A stretch of DNA of 64,000 nt from Mycobacterium attenuatum (lineage in GTDB: Bacteria; Actinomycetota; Actinomycetes; Mycobacteriales; Mycobacteriaceae). Positions 16,024 through 24,626 of this stretch are shown here, piece after piece; the first letter of the stretch is position 1, and each line of letters starts with the position of its first letter. The notes beneath the pieces were generated by a model that did not search any database, was not told where the DNA came from, and worked only from the letters and a program-made list of their open reading frames with translations. The translations under genes and the position numbers were made by a program. The DNA lies in assembly GCF_900566085.1 (NCBI RefSeq), contig NZ_UPHT01000110.1, forward strand, positions 1 to 64,000, given 5' to 3'.

Positions 16024-16095
16024 CCTACCAATATATGGCAAGAATTGATGAAGGTCCCCCTTAAACACTGTCACTGATCCGTCAGGATGAACCAC
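16024..16095 (-). repeat. Tail motif copy 2
   Basis: In a frame different from the large gene ending at 16071, the sequence reads VVHPDGSVTVFKGDLHQFLP and stops with TAA. It matches copy 1 at 13681-13760 at both protein and DNA level. The shift relative to the large gene falls in GGGGAATC at about 16110. The large protein may once have ended with this tail, or two coding sequences were joined here. Confidence 0.6.
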
Positions 16096-17921
16096 CCGCG
16101 CTCCGATTCCCCGCGATCCCAGGGGCTGCGCGCAATATCCTCGAGCATCTGACGGTACATCCGTGCTCCGTATTCGTCTGCTGCACTGGCTGGTTTAATC
16201 GGCAACACCGGATGGGACGTACGGAGGGCGGGATCACCAAGCGAGGCAGGGATTCGTGATCCTGCCAGATCGGGTGGAGTCTGTTCATCGGCCAAGGCCA
16301 ACTCATAGTAAGTGGCGACATGTTCGCCAGGTGCGATGTGGTCGCCGACGATCCGGTGCAGGTAGTCAACGACGGCCGTGGTGGACCGAAGTTGATCGAA
16401 AAAGAAATCCCATTCCCTTCGAAGGACAACGACATACGGGATAGTCACGCTCTGTTCATATGCCGACACGGTATCGGGGGGATTGTCGTGGTCCATGATG
16501 ACGACACCAACCCATTCAATGATGTTGCCGTTGATGATTGAGCGCCCCCGGGCGTTTACATGGGAGATCGGGGCACGCTGAACTGTCCGAACCGACCCGC
16601 CGGCCTGACGTGCCCCCTCCTTGGCCTTCTTGGACATCCATGCCCGTTCGCGGTCGGCGTGGTCGGTCGGTTCGGTCCTTGCTTTGACTTGGACGGCGAG
16701 GCCGCGATCACCGCACACAATGGTTCCATCGCCGACTTCTCGTACGGCATTGTCGCGCTGGACTGTCTCGGGGTGGAAGACAAAGTCCGATAAACCCCAA
16801 CGGGATGCTGAATCGCGGCTCGCATCCTCGGCCGCCGTGCCACGTTCCAGCTGTTGGTCCAGCGGCTTGGCCATGGGCACAATGCGGCCGTAAATCCCGT
16901 CCGGACGCTGGACCAGCATGATGAAGTCGTCTCCGGCGCGATACGTCGCTAGACCAAGGTCAGAATTGCGCAAACCCGCTTCGATGTCCGGGGTTTCGCT
17001 GATATCCACACGCGCCCACAGCGGATCGTCTTCGAGCGGGACCAGCCGAAAGTGACCCTCGGTCAATGGTGGCCGTAAACCAACCGAGCGTTCGAAGGCG
17101 CGGATGAGTTCCTCGACCACTCGCAAGAGTCCGTGACACTGCACGTCAATGTTGCCGTCGGGGTCATCGGGCCAGGGTTCGACGTTGAGGATGGGATCAA
17201 ATGCGATGTTGGGGTTGGCCCGAATACCACTGGCACCTGGCGGTGTGCGAAAGGTAGCGACTCGATGCCAATCGACGAGAACCCCGTCGGGCAAGCACTC
17301 CAACTCTGTCACTACCACGGGTGGGTCCGCCTCCACCATGGGGCAGGCGGAATGCGCCCAGAACGATACGACAGGGCTGGTGTTCCGCTCACGCAAAGCG
17401 GCGAGATTGAACAAGCGTGTCAGCACGGGCTGCATGGACTGATGGGGATCATCGTCGACGCGCGATCGATAGTAGGGCTGGAATTGCTCGATTAGCTGGA
17501 TCTGGTCGGGCCTCAAACCCGCCAGCGCACCTGACTCGACGAAATCGAGGAACTCAGACACCGTGCCGAAAAGCAGGAACCGAGGAAGGTGCTCGCCGCC
17601 CGGTGACCGCAACGGTCTGGAGACGCAGTGCTCGGCGGCGAGCACAGCTGCCCTCGCGCACCCCAACAACGCATCGACGAACTGACCAGCTGCTCGCTCT
17701 AGGCTTTCAAGTCGGTGCTCCTCGTATTCGTCAACCAAGACGTCGAGGCAGCCCATCCCGTCGTCGTCGACGTAGACGGAACTTCTGAACAACTCGCTGC
17801 CAACGAGTTCGTTCCATGCGCTCGCCATGGCCCGCATTGCATCGGTCGCCTCGTCGAACATCGACCACGCCGAACTGAACTCACCACTGCGGCGGTCGTC
17901 CGGCAACGGCTCAACGCCCAT
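16071..17921 (-). CDS. Large hypothetical protein with possible PD-(D/E)XK-like core
   Basis: ATG 17921 gives 616 aa; a TTG at 17969 is an alternative start. The N-terminal half (CLDVLVDEYEEHRLESLERA, then the DQIQLIEQFQPYYRSRVDDD region) has no known motif. In the second half, VREVGDGTIVCGDRGLAVQV followed by KART could be a PD-(D/E)XK-like strand pair (Asp, then Gln-x-Lys), as in nuclease-fold proteins. The C-terminus appears frameshifted relative to the tail motif. It is encoded just upstream of the duplicated 187-aa gene in the same direction. A DNA- or RNA-cutting role is a hypothesis only. Confidence 0.5.
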   Translation of the reverse strand: MGVEPLPDDRRSGEFSSAWSMFDEATDAMRAMASAWNELVGSELFRSSVYVDDDGMGCLDVLVDEYEEHRLESLERAAGQFVDALLGCARAAVLAAEHCVSRPLRSPGGEHLPRFLLFGTVSEFLDFVESGALAGLRPDQIQLIEQFQPYYRSRVDDDPHQSMQPVLTRLFNLAALRERNTSPVVSFWAHSACPMVEADPPVVVTELECLPDGVLVDWHRVATFRTPPGASGIRANPNIAFDPILNVEPWPDDPDGNIDVQCHGLLRVVEELIRAFERSVGLRPPLTEGHFRLVPLEDDPLWARVDISETPDIEAGLRNSDLGLATYRAGDDFIMLVQRPDGIYGRIVPMAKPLDQQLERGTAAEDASRDSASRWGLSDFVFHPETVQRDNAVREVGDGTIVCGDRGLAVQVKARTEPTDHADRERAWMSKKAKEGARQAGGSVRTVQRAPISHVNARGRSIINGNIIEWVGVVIMDHDNPPDTVSAYEQSVTIPYVVVLRREWDFFFDQLRSTTAVVDYLHRIVGDHIAPGEHVATYYELALADEQTPPDLAGSRIPASLGDPALRTSHPVLPIKPASAADEYGARMYRQMLEDIARSPWDRGESERGWFILTDQ

Positions 17922-18173
17922 CGCCTCAGGAGAACCCGAGTGTTTGCGCCGCAGCGTCAAAGAGTGCAAGTGTCGCTATAGCCATGCCAAGAACGTCACA
18001 TCCGACTTCTACCGCACACCTCCGACTTACTTGCGTAAGTGTGAACCGCCCCCCGGCGATTCCGGAGTTCCGGAAATGCCGGGGCACTTCACCGAAGAAA
18101 GCGATGTTCCGCTGTTGTCTGATGGCAAGCGGATCGTCGGGGAATCTCTGATTCGACTCTGGGCCATTGGATG

Positions 18174-18482
18174 CTAGAGGCTCAGCAGGACGCGAGACCC
18201 GTCGGGGCGCTTCACCACGACCTCCAGCTCGCCGCCTGTGGCCTCGACGTACTTGCGGAGGGTGTCGACCCGGCTGGTGCCCAGATTGCCGTGCTCCATC
18301 TGGGAAACGCGGTTCTGTCCGACGCCGATGGCTGCTGCGAGGGAGGTCTGGGTATAACCAGCGTCTTCGCGCAGCTCACGGAGACGGTACTGCGCAACTT
18401 CGCGATCCATCTCGTCCTTGATTGCGTCGATGCGGGCACGGTTGCCCGGACGGCGACGTCGAAGGTCATCAAGCGTGGTCAT
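18174..18482 (-). CDS. higA: HigA-type antitoxin, XRE family
   Basis: This 102-aa protein has a central XRE HTH (LREDAGYTQTSLAAAIGVGQ, then NRVSQMEHGNLGTSRVDTLR) and a C-terminal LEVVVKRPDGSRVLLSL strand. HigA antitoxins bind the toxin and repress the operon. The start overlaps the toxin stop by ATGA (18479-18482), and toxin-first order is characteristic of higBA. It resembles the Rv2022c/Rv2021c-type pair of M. tuberculosis, from memory. Confidence 0.85.
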   Translation of the reverse strand: MTTLDDLRRRRPGNRARIDAIKDEMDREVAQYRLRELREDAGYTQTSLAAAIGVGQNRVSQMEHGNLGTSRVDTLRKYVEATGGELEVVVKRPDGSRVLLSL

Positions 18483-18889
18483 CGTTTCTTCCCCTTTCTT
18501 GTCTGCGGCTTGGCGGCTTTGGCCGCTTCAGCCTCCTTCTTTAGCTTCTCTTGGTGTTCGGTGAACAGGCGATCGGCGATGGGGATGTTCGTCGCATACC
18601 ACTTCGTCCAATTTCCTGCCTTGTCCCCGGCGACGAGCATGATCGCCCGGGACTGGATGTCGAAGGCGAACAGCACTCGTATGTGGGCTCCGCCTTTCGT
18701 GGCGCGAGGTCGAAGCTCCTTCATGTTCGGGTGCTCTGATCCTTCGAGGGTGTCTACGAACGGTCGGCGCGTGACCGGTCCGTGTTCCTCCAATTGCTCA
18801 AGAGCCGCAATCACGTTGTCGTATTCCTCGTCATCGAGGGTGTCGATCCACGCTTCAATGAGGGTCAGATCGACCTCCCATTTCCGCAC
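18479..18889 (-). CDS. higB: HigB-type toxin (RelE/ParE fold)
   Basis: This 136-aa protein with GTG start at 18889 matches the HigB/phage-derived Gp49-like family: MRKWEVDLTLIEAWIDTLDD, VIAALEQLEEHGP, KELRPRATKGGAHIRVLFAF and FTEHQEKLKKEAEAAK. Such toxins cleave ribosome-bound mRNA. The C-terminus is lysine-rich. The start lies directly next to the operator repeat, so the transcript is probably leaderless. It closes the toxin-immunity island on the right. Confidence 0.87.
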   Translation of the reverse strand: MRKWEVDLTLIEAWIDTLDDEEYDNVIAALEQLEEHGPVTRRPFVDTLEGSEHPNMKELRPRATKGGAHIRVLFAFDIQSRAIMLVAGDKAGNWTKWYATNIPIADRLFTEHQEKLKKEAEAAKAAKPQTRKGKKR

Positions 18890-18894
18890 AACCG

Positions 18895-18921
18895 GATACT
18901 ATCAGCGTTAACTGATATCAG
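18895..18921 (-). promoter_or_regulatory. higBA operator/promoter
   Basis: The inverted repeat TATCAG (18900-18905), six bases, CTGATA (18912-18917) is followed by a third half site TATCAG (18916-18921). On the minus strand TAGTAT just before the GTG (18889) can serve as a -10 box of a leaderless transcript. The overlap of repeat and promoter fits HigA autorepression. Confidence 0.65.
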
Positions 18922-18956
18922 CTAGAGATGATTCCCGGAGGCGTCGGGGGAGGTCG

Positions 18957-19920
18957 TGCTGGGACCACTCAGGGACCACACGTCATGCACGATGCTGAAC
19001 GACCTGCGCGTTCATGAACGTCACCCATCGCGGCCTTGGCCGCGGAAACCGCACGCGACCTGGGAAAATTCGCTACCGCTACTTCCTGGTATCAAGTGGA
19101 ACGTAAGCGCGCCGACCGGGCTGCTTGCCGGCGCCGGTCGTTCCTCGCTCGGCGCCGGCCGGCCCGGCAATCAGTCGCTGATGTCGCCATAAAAATCCAA
19201 GGGCGCGCGATTCGGCGACCGGCGCCGATCTGCCGCAACCACGCGTCGCAAATTGCGCATTTGCGACTCAACGTCGATTCAGAGGCAAGTCCAGATCAAA
19301 CTGTCTCCACGCGAATGAATCCCTCCGGCCGGCGCACGGCGTCCCCGCTCCTCATCGGCGCAATTATCCGGCTTCCCGATCGGACGAGTAAAGGGCGCCT
19401 TCGGCGTCACTGCGTGATGGCTTAGCCCACCCGTGACACGTCCGCTCATCAGCAGAGGATCGCCGGTATTAGAAAAGCGGGGCATGGCGTACAGCGAAAA
19501 CAACCTACCCGCGGCATCCTCGGCGGTTTGACCGGCTGTCAAGGGTCGAACCGTCGGTTCGACCGCATACGGCTTGGCCTTGACAACCCGCCAGACTAGA
19601 CACATTTTGTGCCGGCTACCGGGACAATGGTCCTCGGAGCACAGGAGTCTTCGCCGACATACGCAACGTGTTCGACATGGCTACAAGAGCCGTCGGTAGC
19701 CGATTGCACGGGGGACGGGCAGATTAATGACTTGTCAGCAACCCGAGGTGCCGCTGCTGCGTATCGAGTGAGGCTATCCAGCCGATACCGCAGTCCATAC
19801 CGCAGCGCTTCCAGACCTCGCCAGCTCCGGCCAATGCAACAAACCCTATTGAACCAGCTAGAAGCCGGTATTTCCCTAACGGACCAACGCTAGCCGACGC
19901 AGCAAACGCCCAGGTACACC
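18957..19920. other. Region without a convincing gene
   Basis: Only short or compositionally unconvincing frames occur here, for example a 108-codon minus-strand frame at 19279-19605. The region holds a nested inverted repeat: TGTCAAGG (19537-19544) pairs with CCTTGACA (19578-19585), enclosing GTCGAACC-GTC-GGTTCGAC (19545-19563). It probably represents the eroded right end of the integrative element next to the truncated tRNA. Confidence 0.5.
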
Positions 19921-19961
19921 GATTATGAGTCCGCGGCTCTAACCAACTGAGCTACCGCCCC
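19921..19961 (-). pseudogene. 5' half of a CAU-anticodon tRNA gene (tRNA-Met-like)
   Basis: Read on the minus strand from 19961, the sequence gives the acceptor GGGGCGG, TA, the D-arm GCTC-AGTTGGTTA-GAGC, and the anticodon stem-loop GCGGA-CTCATAA with CAT at 19925-19927. After this the 3' anticodon strand should be TCCGC but is TCGGT, and no variable, T-arm or acceptor 3' strand follows. The break in the anticodon arm is a common place for tRNA-targeting integrases, so this is probably the right attachment-site remnant. In M. tuberculosis metV lies near an integrase fragment, from memory. Confidence 0.75.
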
Positions 19962-20246
19962 GCAAGGGAAATTTCTGCTTCTATCTTCCGCCTTCTGTCA
20001 CAACGCCTGCGCAGTACCGACGCGCCGCGCGGCGCTCGCGCATGACAATCGAACCTACGAAAGGGTAGACCAACGCGGCAGCAGCTGGGCGCCGTGAGGC
20101 CGGTTGAGCACCTACGTGCGACCGCCCCGCCGACAGCATTTCGGCGGTTACCAGCGATCCGCGCAGGAACCACCATCCGCGATTAGCAATTAGCGTTGCG
20201 TCAAGAGCCGAACCAGCGCACCCACCCGACAGCCGAGAGGAGGGCC

Positions 20247-22868
20247 ATGGCCGACGTGCTACCAGCTGGGCTGACGACGGCCGAGGCCACCCACCGGCGC
20301 GCAAGAGACGGCGCCAACCGGCTCCCCGCGGCGCGGCGCCCGTCGGTGATCCGTCGTCTACTCGGTGAGCTGACCCACTTCTTCGCCCTGTTGCTCTGGG
20401 CGGCGGCGATGCTCGCCTTCATCGCCAGGCTCCCCCAACTAAGCATCGCCATCATCGCTGTGATCGTGCTCAACGGCGTTTTCGCCATGATTCAGCAAGC
20501 ACGGGCCGACCGCGCCGCCGACCGCCTGCAACAGATGCTGCCGACGCGCATCACGGTGTGGCGCGACGGCCGCCGGCAGGTTGTCGATGCAGAGGAGGTG
20601 GTGGTCGACGACATCCTTCTGCTGGAAAGCGGCGACCGGGTGCCTGCCGACGCCGTGGTGCTCGCCGAGAACCGGTTGCTTGTCGATTCCTCCATGCTGA
20701 CCGGCGAGAGCGTGGCGGGCGCCGTGGTCGAGGGCGACACGTTGTTCGCCGGAACCTTTGTCGTCGAGGGCGATACGTGCGCCCGGGTCACCGCGATCGG
20801 CCAGCACACGCGCCTGGCCAGCATCGCCCGGCTGACAACATCGACAACCAAACCCGACACGCCCCTGACCCGCGGCCTGCGCGGCGTGGTCCGCCTCACC
20901 GCGGCGATCGCGGTCAGCGTCGGCGTGGTCTTCCTGCTCGTCTCGATGCTGGTGGGCAACCCCGCCGAACAGGCCTTCGTGTTTGCGATCGGCGTCACCG
21001 TCGCTCTGGTCCCGGAGGCGCTGCTGCCCACGGTGACGCTGTCGCTGGCGTGGGGCTCCGAGCAGATGGCCAAACGCCAGATTCTGGTCCGCAACCTCGA
21101 GGCCGTCGAGACGCTCGGGTCGACGACGTTCATCTGCACCGACAAGACCGGCACCCTCACCCGCAACCAGATGACCGTCGTGGATGCCTGGACACCGGCT
21201 GGATCGTTGACCGTCGACGGCGCCGGCTACGGACCTACCGCCACACTGGCCTGGTCCTGTCCCACCGCTGAGGGCTCGGTCCGTGAGCTCGCCCAGGCCG
21301 CCGAGCGCTGTTCCACCGGATATGCCGAAGAGGCCCAAGGCAATTGGCGCGCCCATGGCGACCCGATGGAAGCGGCCCTGGACACCCTGGCCCGGCGCCT
21401 GGGCTTCGACACGGACGCGGACCGTCGCGCCATGACAGCGCAGTTGCGGTTCCCCTTCGACCCCCGGCTGCGCCGGATGGCCGTGGTGTTCGCCGACGAG
21501 ATCATCGTCAAGGGGGCACCGGATACGGTCCTTCCGCTCTGTGGTGACGACCCGGCGGCGCACCGGGCAGTCGATGCCCTCACCGACCGTGGGCTGCGGG
21601 TGCTCGCCGTCGCCGCCAGCCCGCGCAACGGCCGCACACCGCGCAACCAAGAAGACTGCGATCAGGACGCCCGCCTGCTCGGCCTGGTGGGATTGCAGGA
21701 TCCGCCGCGCGACGGGATCTCCGAGTCGCTGCAGGCCTGCCGGCGGGCCGGCGTGAAGGTGGCGATGGTGACCGGCGACCATCCCGCCACCGCCACCGCC
21801 ATCGCCGACCAGGTGGGCCTGCGCTTCCCCGACTCGCCGGTGTTATCGGGGGCCGACCTGCCCGAGGACGAGCAGCATTTGGCCGCCCTGCTCGACCGCG
21901 ACGGGGCGGTGATCGCCCGGGTGTCCCCGGAGGACAAACTTCGGATCGCCCGCGCGGTGCGCTCCCGGGGCCACGTGGTGGCGATGACGGGAGACGGGGT
22001 GAACGACGCCCCGGCGCTGCACGAGGCCGACATCGGCGTCGCCATGGGCGAATCCGGCACCGACGTCGCCCGCGAAGCCGCCGACCTGGTACTGCTCGAC
22101 GACTCCTTCGCCGGCATCGTGGCCGGTATCGAGCAGGGTCGCGCGACGTTCGTCAACATCCGACGGTTCCTGACCTACCACTTGACCGACAACGTCGCCG
22201 AGTTGGCGCCGTTTCTGGTCTGGGCACTTTCGGGTGGCCTGTTCCCGCTGGCACTCGGCGTATTGCAGATCATCGCCCTGGACATCGGCACCGACACCCT
22301 ATCGGCGGTTGCGCTGGGAGCCGAGCCGCCGGCACAGCACCTGCTCGAAGGTCCGCCGGTGCACGGACGGCTGATGAACCGCACCGTGCTGCGCCGAGCC
22401 TTCGGACTGCTGGGACCACTCGAGGCCGTCCTTTCGCTGGCCGCCTTCCTGGTGTCCATGCTGGCGCTCGGCTGGCGTCCGGCCGACCCGTTCCCCACCG
22501 GGCATGCCTTGGCGGCGGCATCCGGCGCGGCATTCATCACGGTGGTGTTCGCTCAGACGGCCAACGTCTTCGCCTGCCGGTCATCCTCGCGCTGGCCCGG
22601 CGCGCTGGGCTGGACCACCAACCGGCTTTTGGTGCCGGCAGCGCTGATCGGGCTGGCGTTGTCGTTGGTCGAGTTGTGGGTGCCTCCCGTGGCCAGATTG
22701 CTCGGCCAGTGGAACCCGCCCCTGTGGGGCTGGGTCGTCGCGCTCAGCTCGATGCCGATCCTGCTCGCCGTTGACGCGCTCGACAAGCAGCTGCGCGCGC
22801 GGCACCGCCGCCGCTCTCCAAGCGGGGCCACACCCGGGCTGCGCAAACCGAATAATGTTGATCGGTAA
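20247..22868 (+). CDS. P-type cation-transporting ATPase (P2-like)
   Basis: The ATG at 20247, preceded by GAGAGGAGGG, gives 873 aa. It has the actuator motif LTGES (about residues 151-155), the phosphorylation motif DKTGTLT with Asp299, the nucleotide-binding region KGAP, and the hinge MTGDGVNDAPAL. M4 has PEALLPTVTLSLA and M6 has IIALDIGTDTLSAVALGAEP, which resemble calcium/magnesium-type P2 pumps but do not match the PEGLP or PEMLP signatures exactly, so the ion is uncertain. There are about ten membrane segments. It stands alone, downstream of the tRNA remnant. Confidence 0.9.
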   Translation: MADVLPAGLTTAEATHRRARDGANRLPAARRPSVIRRLLGELTHFFALLLWAAAMLAFIARLPQLSIAIIAVIVLNGVFAMIQQARADRAADRLQQMLPTRITVWRDGRRQVVDAEEVVVDDILLLESGDRVPADAVVLAENRLLVDSSMLTGESVAGAVVEGDTLFAGTFVVEGDTCARVTAIGQHTRLASIARLTTSTTKPDTPLTRGLRGVVRLTAAIAVSVGVVFLLVSMLVGNPAEQAFVFAIGVTVALVPEALLPTVTLSLAWGSEQMAKRQILVRNLEAVETLGSTTFICTDKTGTLTRNQMTVVDAWTPAGSLTVDGAGYGPTATLAWSCPTAEGSVRELAQAAERCSTGYAEEAQGNWRAHGDPMEAALDTLARRLGFDTDADRRAMTAQLRFPFDPRLRRMAVVFADEIIVKGAPDTVLPLCGDDPAAHRAVDALTDRGLRVLAVAASPRNGRTPRNQEDCDQDARLLGLVGLQDPPRDGISESLQACRRAGVKVAMVTGDHPATATAIADQVGLRFPDSPVLSGADLPEDEQHLAALLDRDGAVIARVSPEDKLRIARAVRSRGHVVAMTGDGVNDAPALHEADIGVAMGESGTDVAREAADLVLLDDSFAGIVAGIEQGRATFVNIRRFLTYHLTDNVAELAPFLVWALSGGLFPLALGVLQIIALDIGTDTLSAVALGAEPPAQHLLEGPPVHGRLMNRTVLRRAFGLLGPLEAVLSLAAFLVSMLALGWRPADPFPTGHALAAASGAAFITVVFAQTANVFACRSSSRWPGALGWTTNRLLVPAALIGLALSLVELWVPPVARLLGQWNPPLWGWVVALSSMPILLAVDALDKQLRARHRRRSPSGATPGLRKPNNVDR

Positions 22869-22990
22869 AGCTTTTCATACCGTGGACCGGGAGGCTGACG
22901 GGCACGGCCGATTGTGTTGATCGAGGAAATGTCGAACGCGGCCGTCGCCCACATCGACGGTTACGGCGCAGGTTCGAGACGGAGCGGTCG

Positions 22991-23089
22991 GTGGCACAGC
23001 CTCAAGGCAATCTCACGCGGGAGGAAATACGTCGCGCGGCCTACGCAGCGGCGGACCTTGACGATCCAGAGGCGATGCGCCGCACCTAG
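22991..23089 (+). CDS. Possible small ORF, 32 aa
   Basis: GTG 22991 with GGAG six bases upstream opens a 32-residue frame: it begins VAQPQGNLTREEIRRAAYAA and ends DDPEAMRRT. The composition is that of a real helical peptide, but no homologue is recognised and it could be a fragment. It lies in the otherwise empty 400 bp between the ATPase and the epimerase gene, with both neighbours on the same strand. Confidence 0.35.
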   Translation: MAQPQGNLTREEIRRAAYAAADLDDPEAMRRT

Positions 23090-23267
23090 CAGTGACCAGG
23101 TGGCTGATCGACGGATCGCAACGAAGTGCACACAAAGCGTCGCGCCGCAGGGGCGTTGGGTGGCAGACAGCGGCTTCTACCGCCTGTCGGGGAGTCACTC
23201 GCAAAGCCGCATTGCATACGAGCGCACCACAGCGGGTACTCGCGAAGCCAAGCGGCGGAGGTGGCGA

Positions 23268-24323
23268 ATGAGAGTGGTCGTGGTGGGTGCCACGGGCAAC
23301 GTGGGCACCAGCGTGGTCGAGGCTCTCGGCGCCGACGAGCAGATCGACTCGATCGTCGGCATCGCGCGTCGCAGCCCGGGGTGGCAGCCGCCGAAAACGA
23401 CCTGGATCCAGGCGGACATCTCGAGTGACGATCTCGAGCCTCACCTCCGTGGTGCAGCTGCCGTGGTGCAGCTAGCCTGGATCTTCCAGCCGACGCACGA
23501 CGAGCTGACCACCTGGCGCAACAACGTACTCGGCAGCATCCGCGTCTTCGCGGCTGCCGCCCGGGCCGGGGTTGATGCGCTGATCTGCGCCTCGTCAGTG
23601 GGCGCGTACTCCCCCGGCCCGCAGGATCGCGGTGTCGACGAATCCTGGCCCACCCACGCGCTTCCCACAGCGGCGTACGGACGGGAGAAGTCGTATCTGG
23701 AACGCGTGCTCGACACGTTCGAGCGCGATCATCCGAAGATACGGGTGGTTCGGCTGCGGCCAGGCTTCATCTTCAAGCGCGAAGCGGCCTCCGAGCAGCG
23801 CCGCCTGTTTGCGGGACCGCTGCTGCCCGCCACGCTGGTGCGGTCCGCGCGGCTGCCGATCATTCCCGATCTGCCCGGCCTTCGGCTGCAGGCACTGCAT
23901 TCCAGCGACGCGGGACGGGCCTTTCGGCTTGCCGTCGTCCAACCGGTGCGCGGGGCGTTCAACGTCGCGGCCGACCCCGTCCTGGACGCCAGGACGCTCG
24001 GGGAACTGCTGGGCGCCCGGCCGGTCAAGCTGCCGTCCTGGCCCATCCGGACGCTCGTTGCCGCTGCCTGGAAGCTGCACCTGCTCCCGACCAGCCCCAC
24101 CCTGCTCGATCTGGCGTTAAGTCTGCCGCTGATGGACATCACGCGCGCCCGAATCGAACTCGGCTGGACTGCGTCGCGGACATCTCTGGACGCGATCAGC
24201 GAGTTCCTCGACGGACTCAGGTCAGGCGGCGGGATGAACACCCCGCCGCTCGAATCGGGCGCCGGCGGTCGACTCCGGCAAAAGGAGTTCGCAACCGGCG
24301 TCGGGCAACGTGCCACTCCATGA
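23268..24323 (+). CDS. Extended SDR / NAD-dependent epimerase-type protein
   Basis: ATG 23268 with GGAGGTGG upstream gives 351 aa; the frame is open further upstream but unrelated in character. The N-terminal Rossmann motif VVVGATGNVGTSVVEAL, the ICASSVGAYSPG segment and YGREKSYLERVL (active-site Tyr-x3-Lys) define an extended short-chain dehydrogenase. The C-terminal part (about 190-330) forms the substrate cap. The substrate is unknown. It is not obviously coupled to neighbours. Confidence 0.85.
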   Translation: MRVVVVGATGNVGTSVVEALGADEQIDSIVGIARRSPGWQPPKTTWIQADISSDDLEPHLRGAAAVVQLAWIFQPTHDELTTWRNNVLGSIRVFAAAARAGVDALICASSVGAYSPGPQDRGVDESWPTHALPTAAYGREKSYLERVLDTFERDHPKIRVVRLRPGFIFKREAASEQRRLFAGPLLPATLVRSARLPIIPDLPGLRLQALHSSDAGRAFRLAVVQPVRGAFNVAADPVLDARTLGELLGARPVKLPSWPIRTLVAAAWKLHLLPTSPTLLDLALSLPLMDITRARIELGWTASRTSLDAISEFLDGLRSGGGMNTPPLESGAGGRLRQKEFATGVGQRATP

Positions 24324-24626
24324 GGGTGCCACTCCATGAGGCGGTCAACGCAGAACCGTTGAGGGTACCCGATCAGTTGCTAGCCGAATTCCGCTCGGCG
24401 GCAAGCAGATCTGCGTGCGATACATCGACCGATCCCGGTATAACGATCGGGCGGGCAGCCCGCTGTTGGGTTGAGTATGCTTACCATCCGACAGCACCCG
24501 TCTTGGAGCACCGCCCGTCCGCCTGACGTTGGGGCACAGGTTTCTGCCGACTCGCATCGGGAACCGCGAGAAACCCTCACCATACCGAGTCGTCGGGCTG
24601 GTCGATGGTTAGTGATCGCAGTCAGC
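24324..24626. other. Intergenic region, nothing recognised
   Basis: These 303 bp separate two convergent genes. Short frames exist but have no features of genes. No clear terminator hairpin was found. Confidence 0.4.

Noticed and set aside
19279..19605. A 108-codon minus-strand frame in the gap before the tRNA remnant.
   Set aside because: No motif, no ribosome site and no partner were seen; the composition looks non-coding and it spans the nested inverted repeat.
20439..21782. A 447-codon minus-strand frame within the P-type ATPase.
   Set aside because: It is an antisense shadow; the plus strand has DKTGTLT and all other ATPase motifs.
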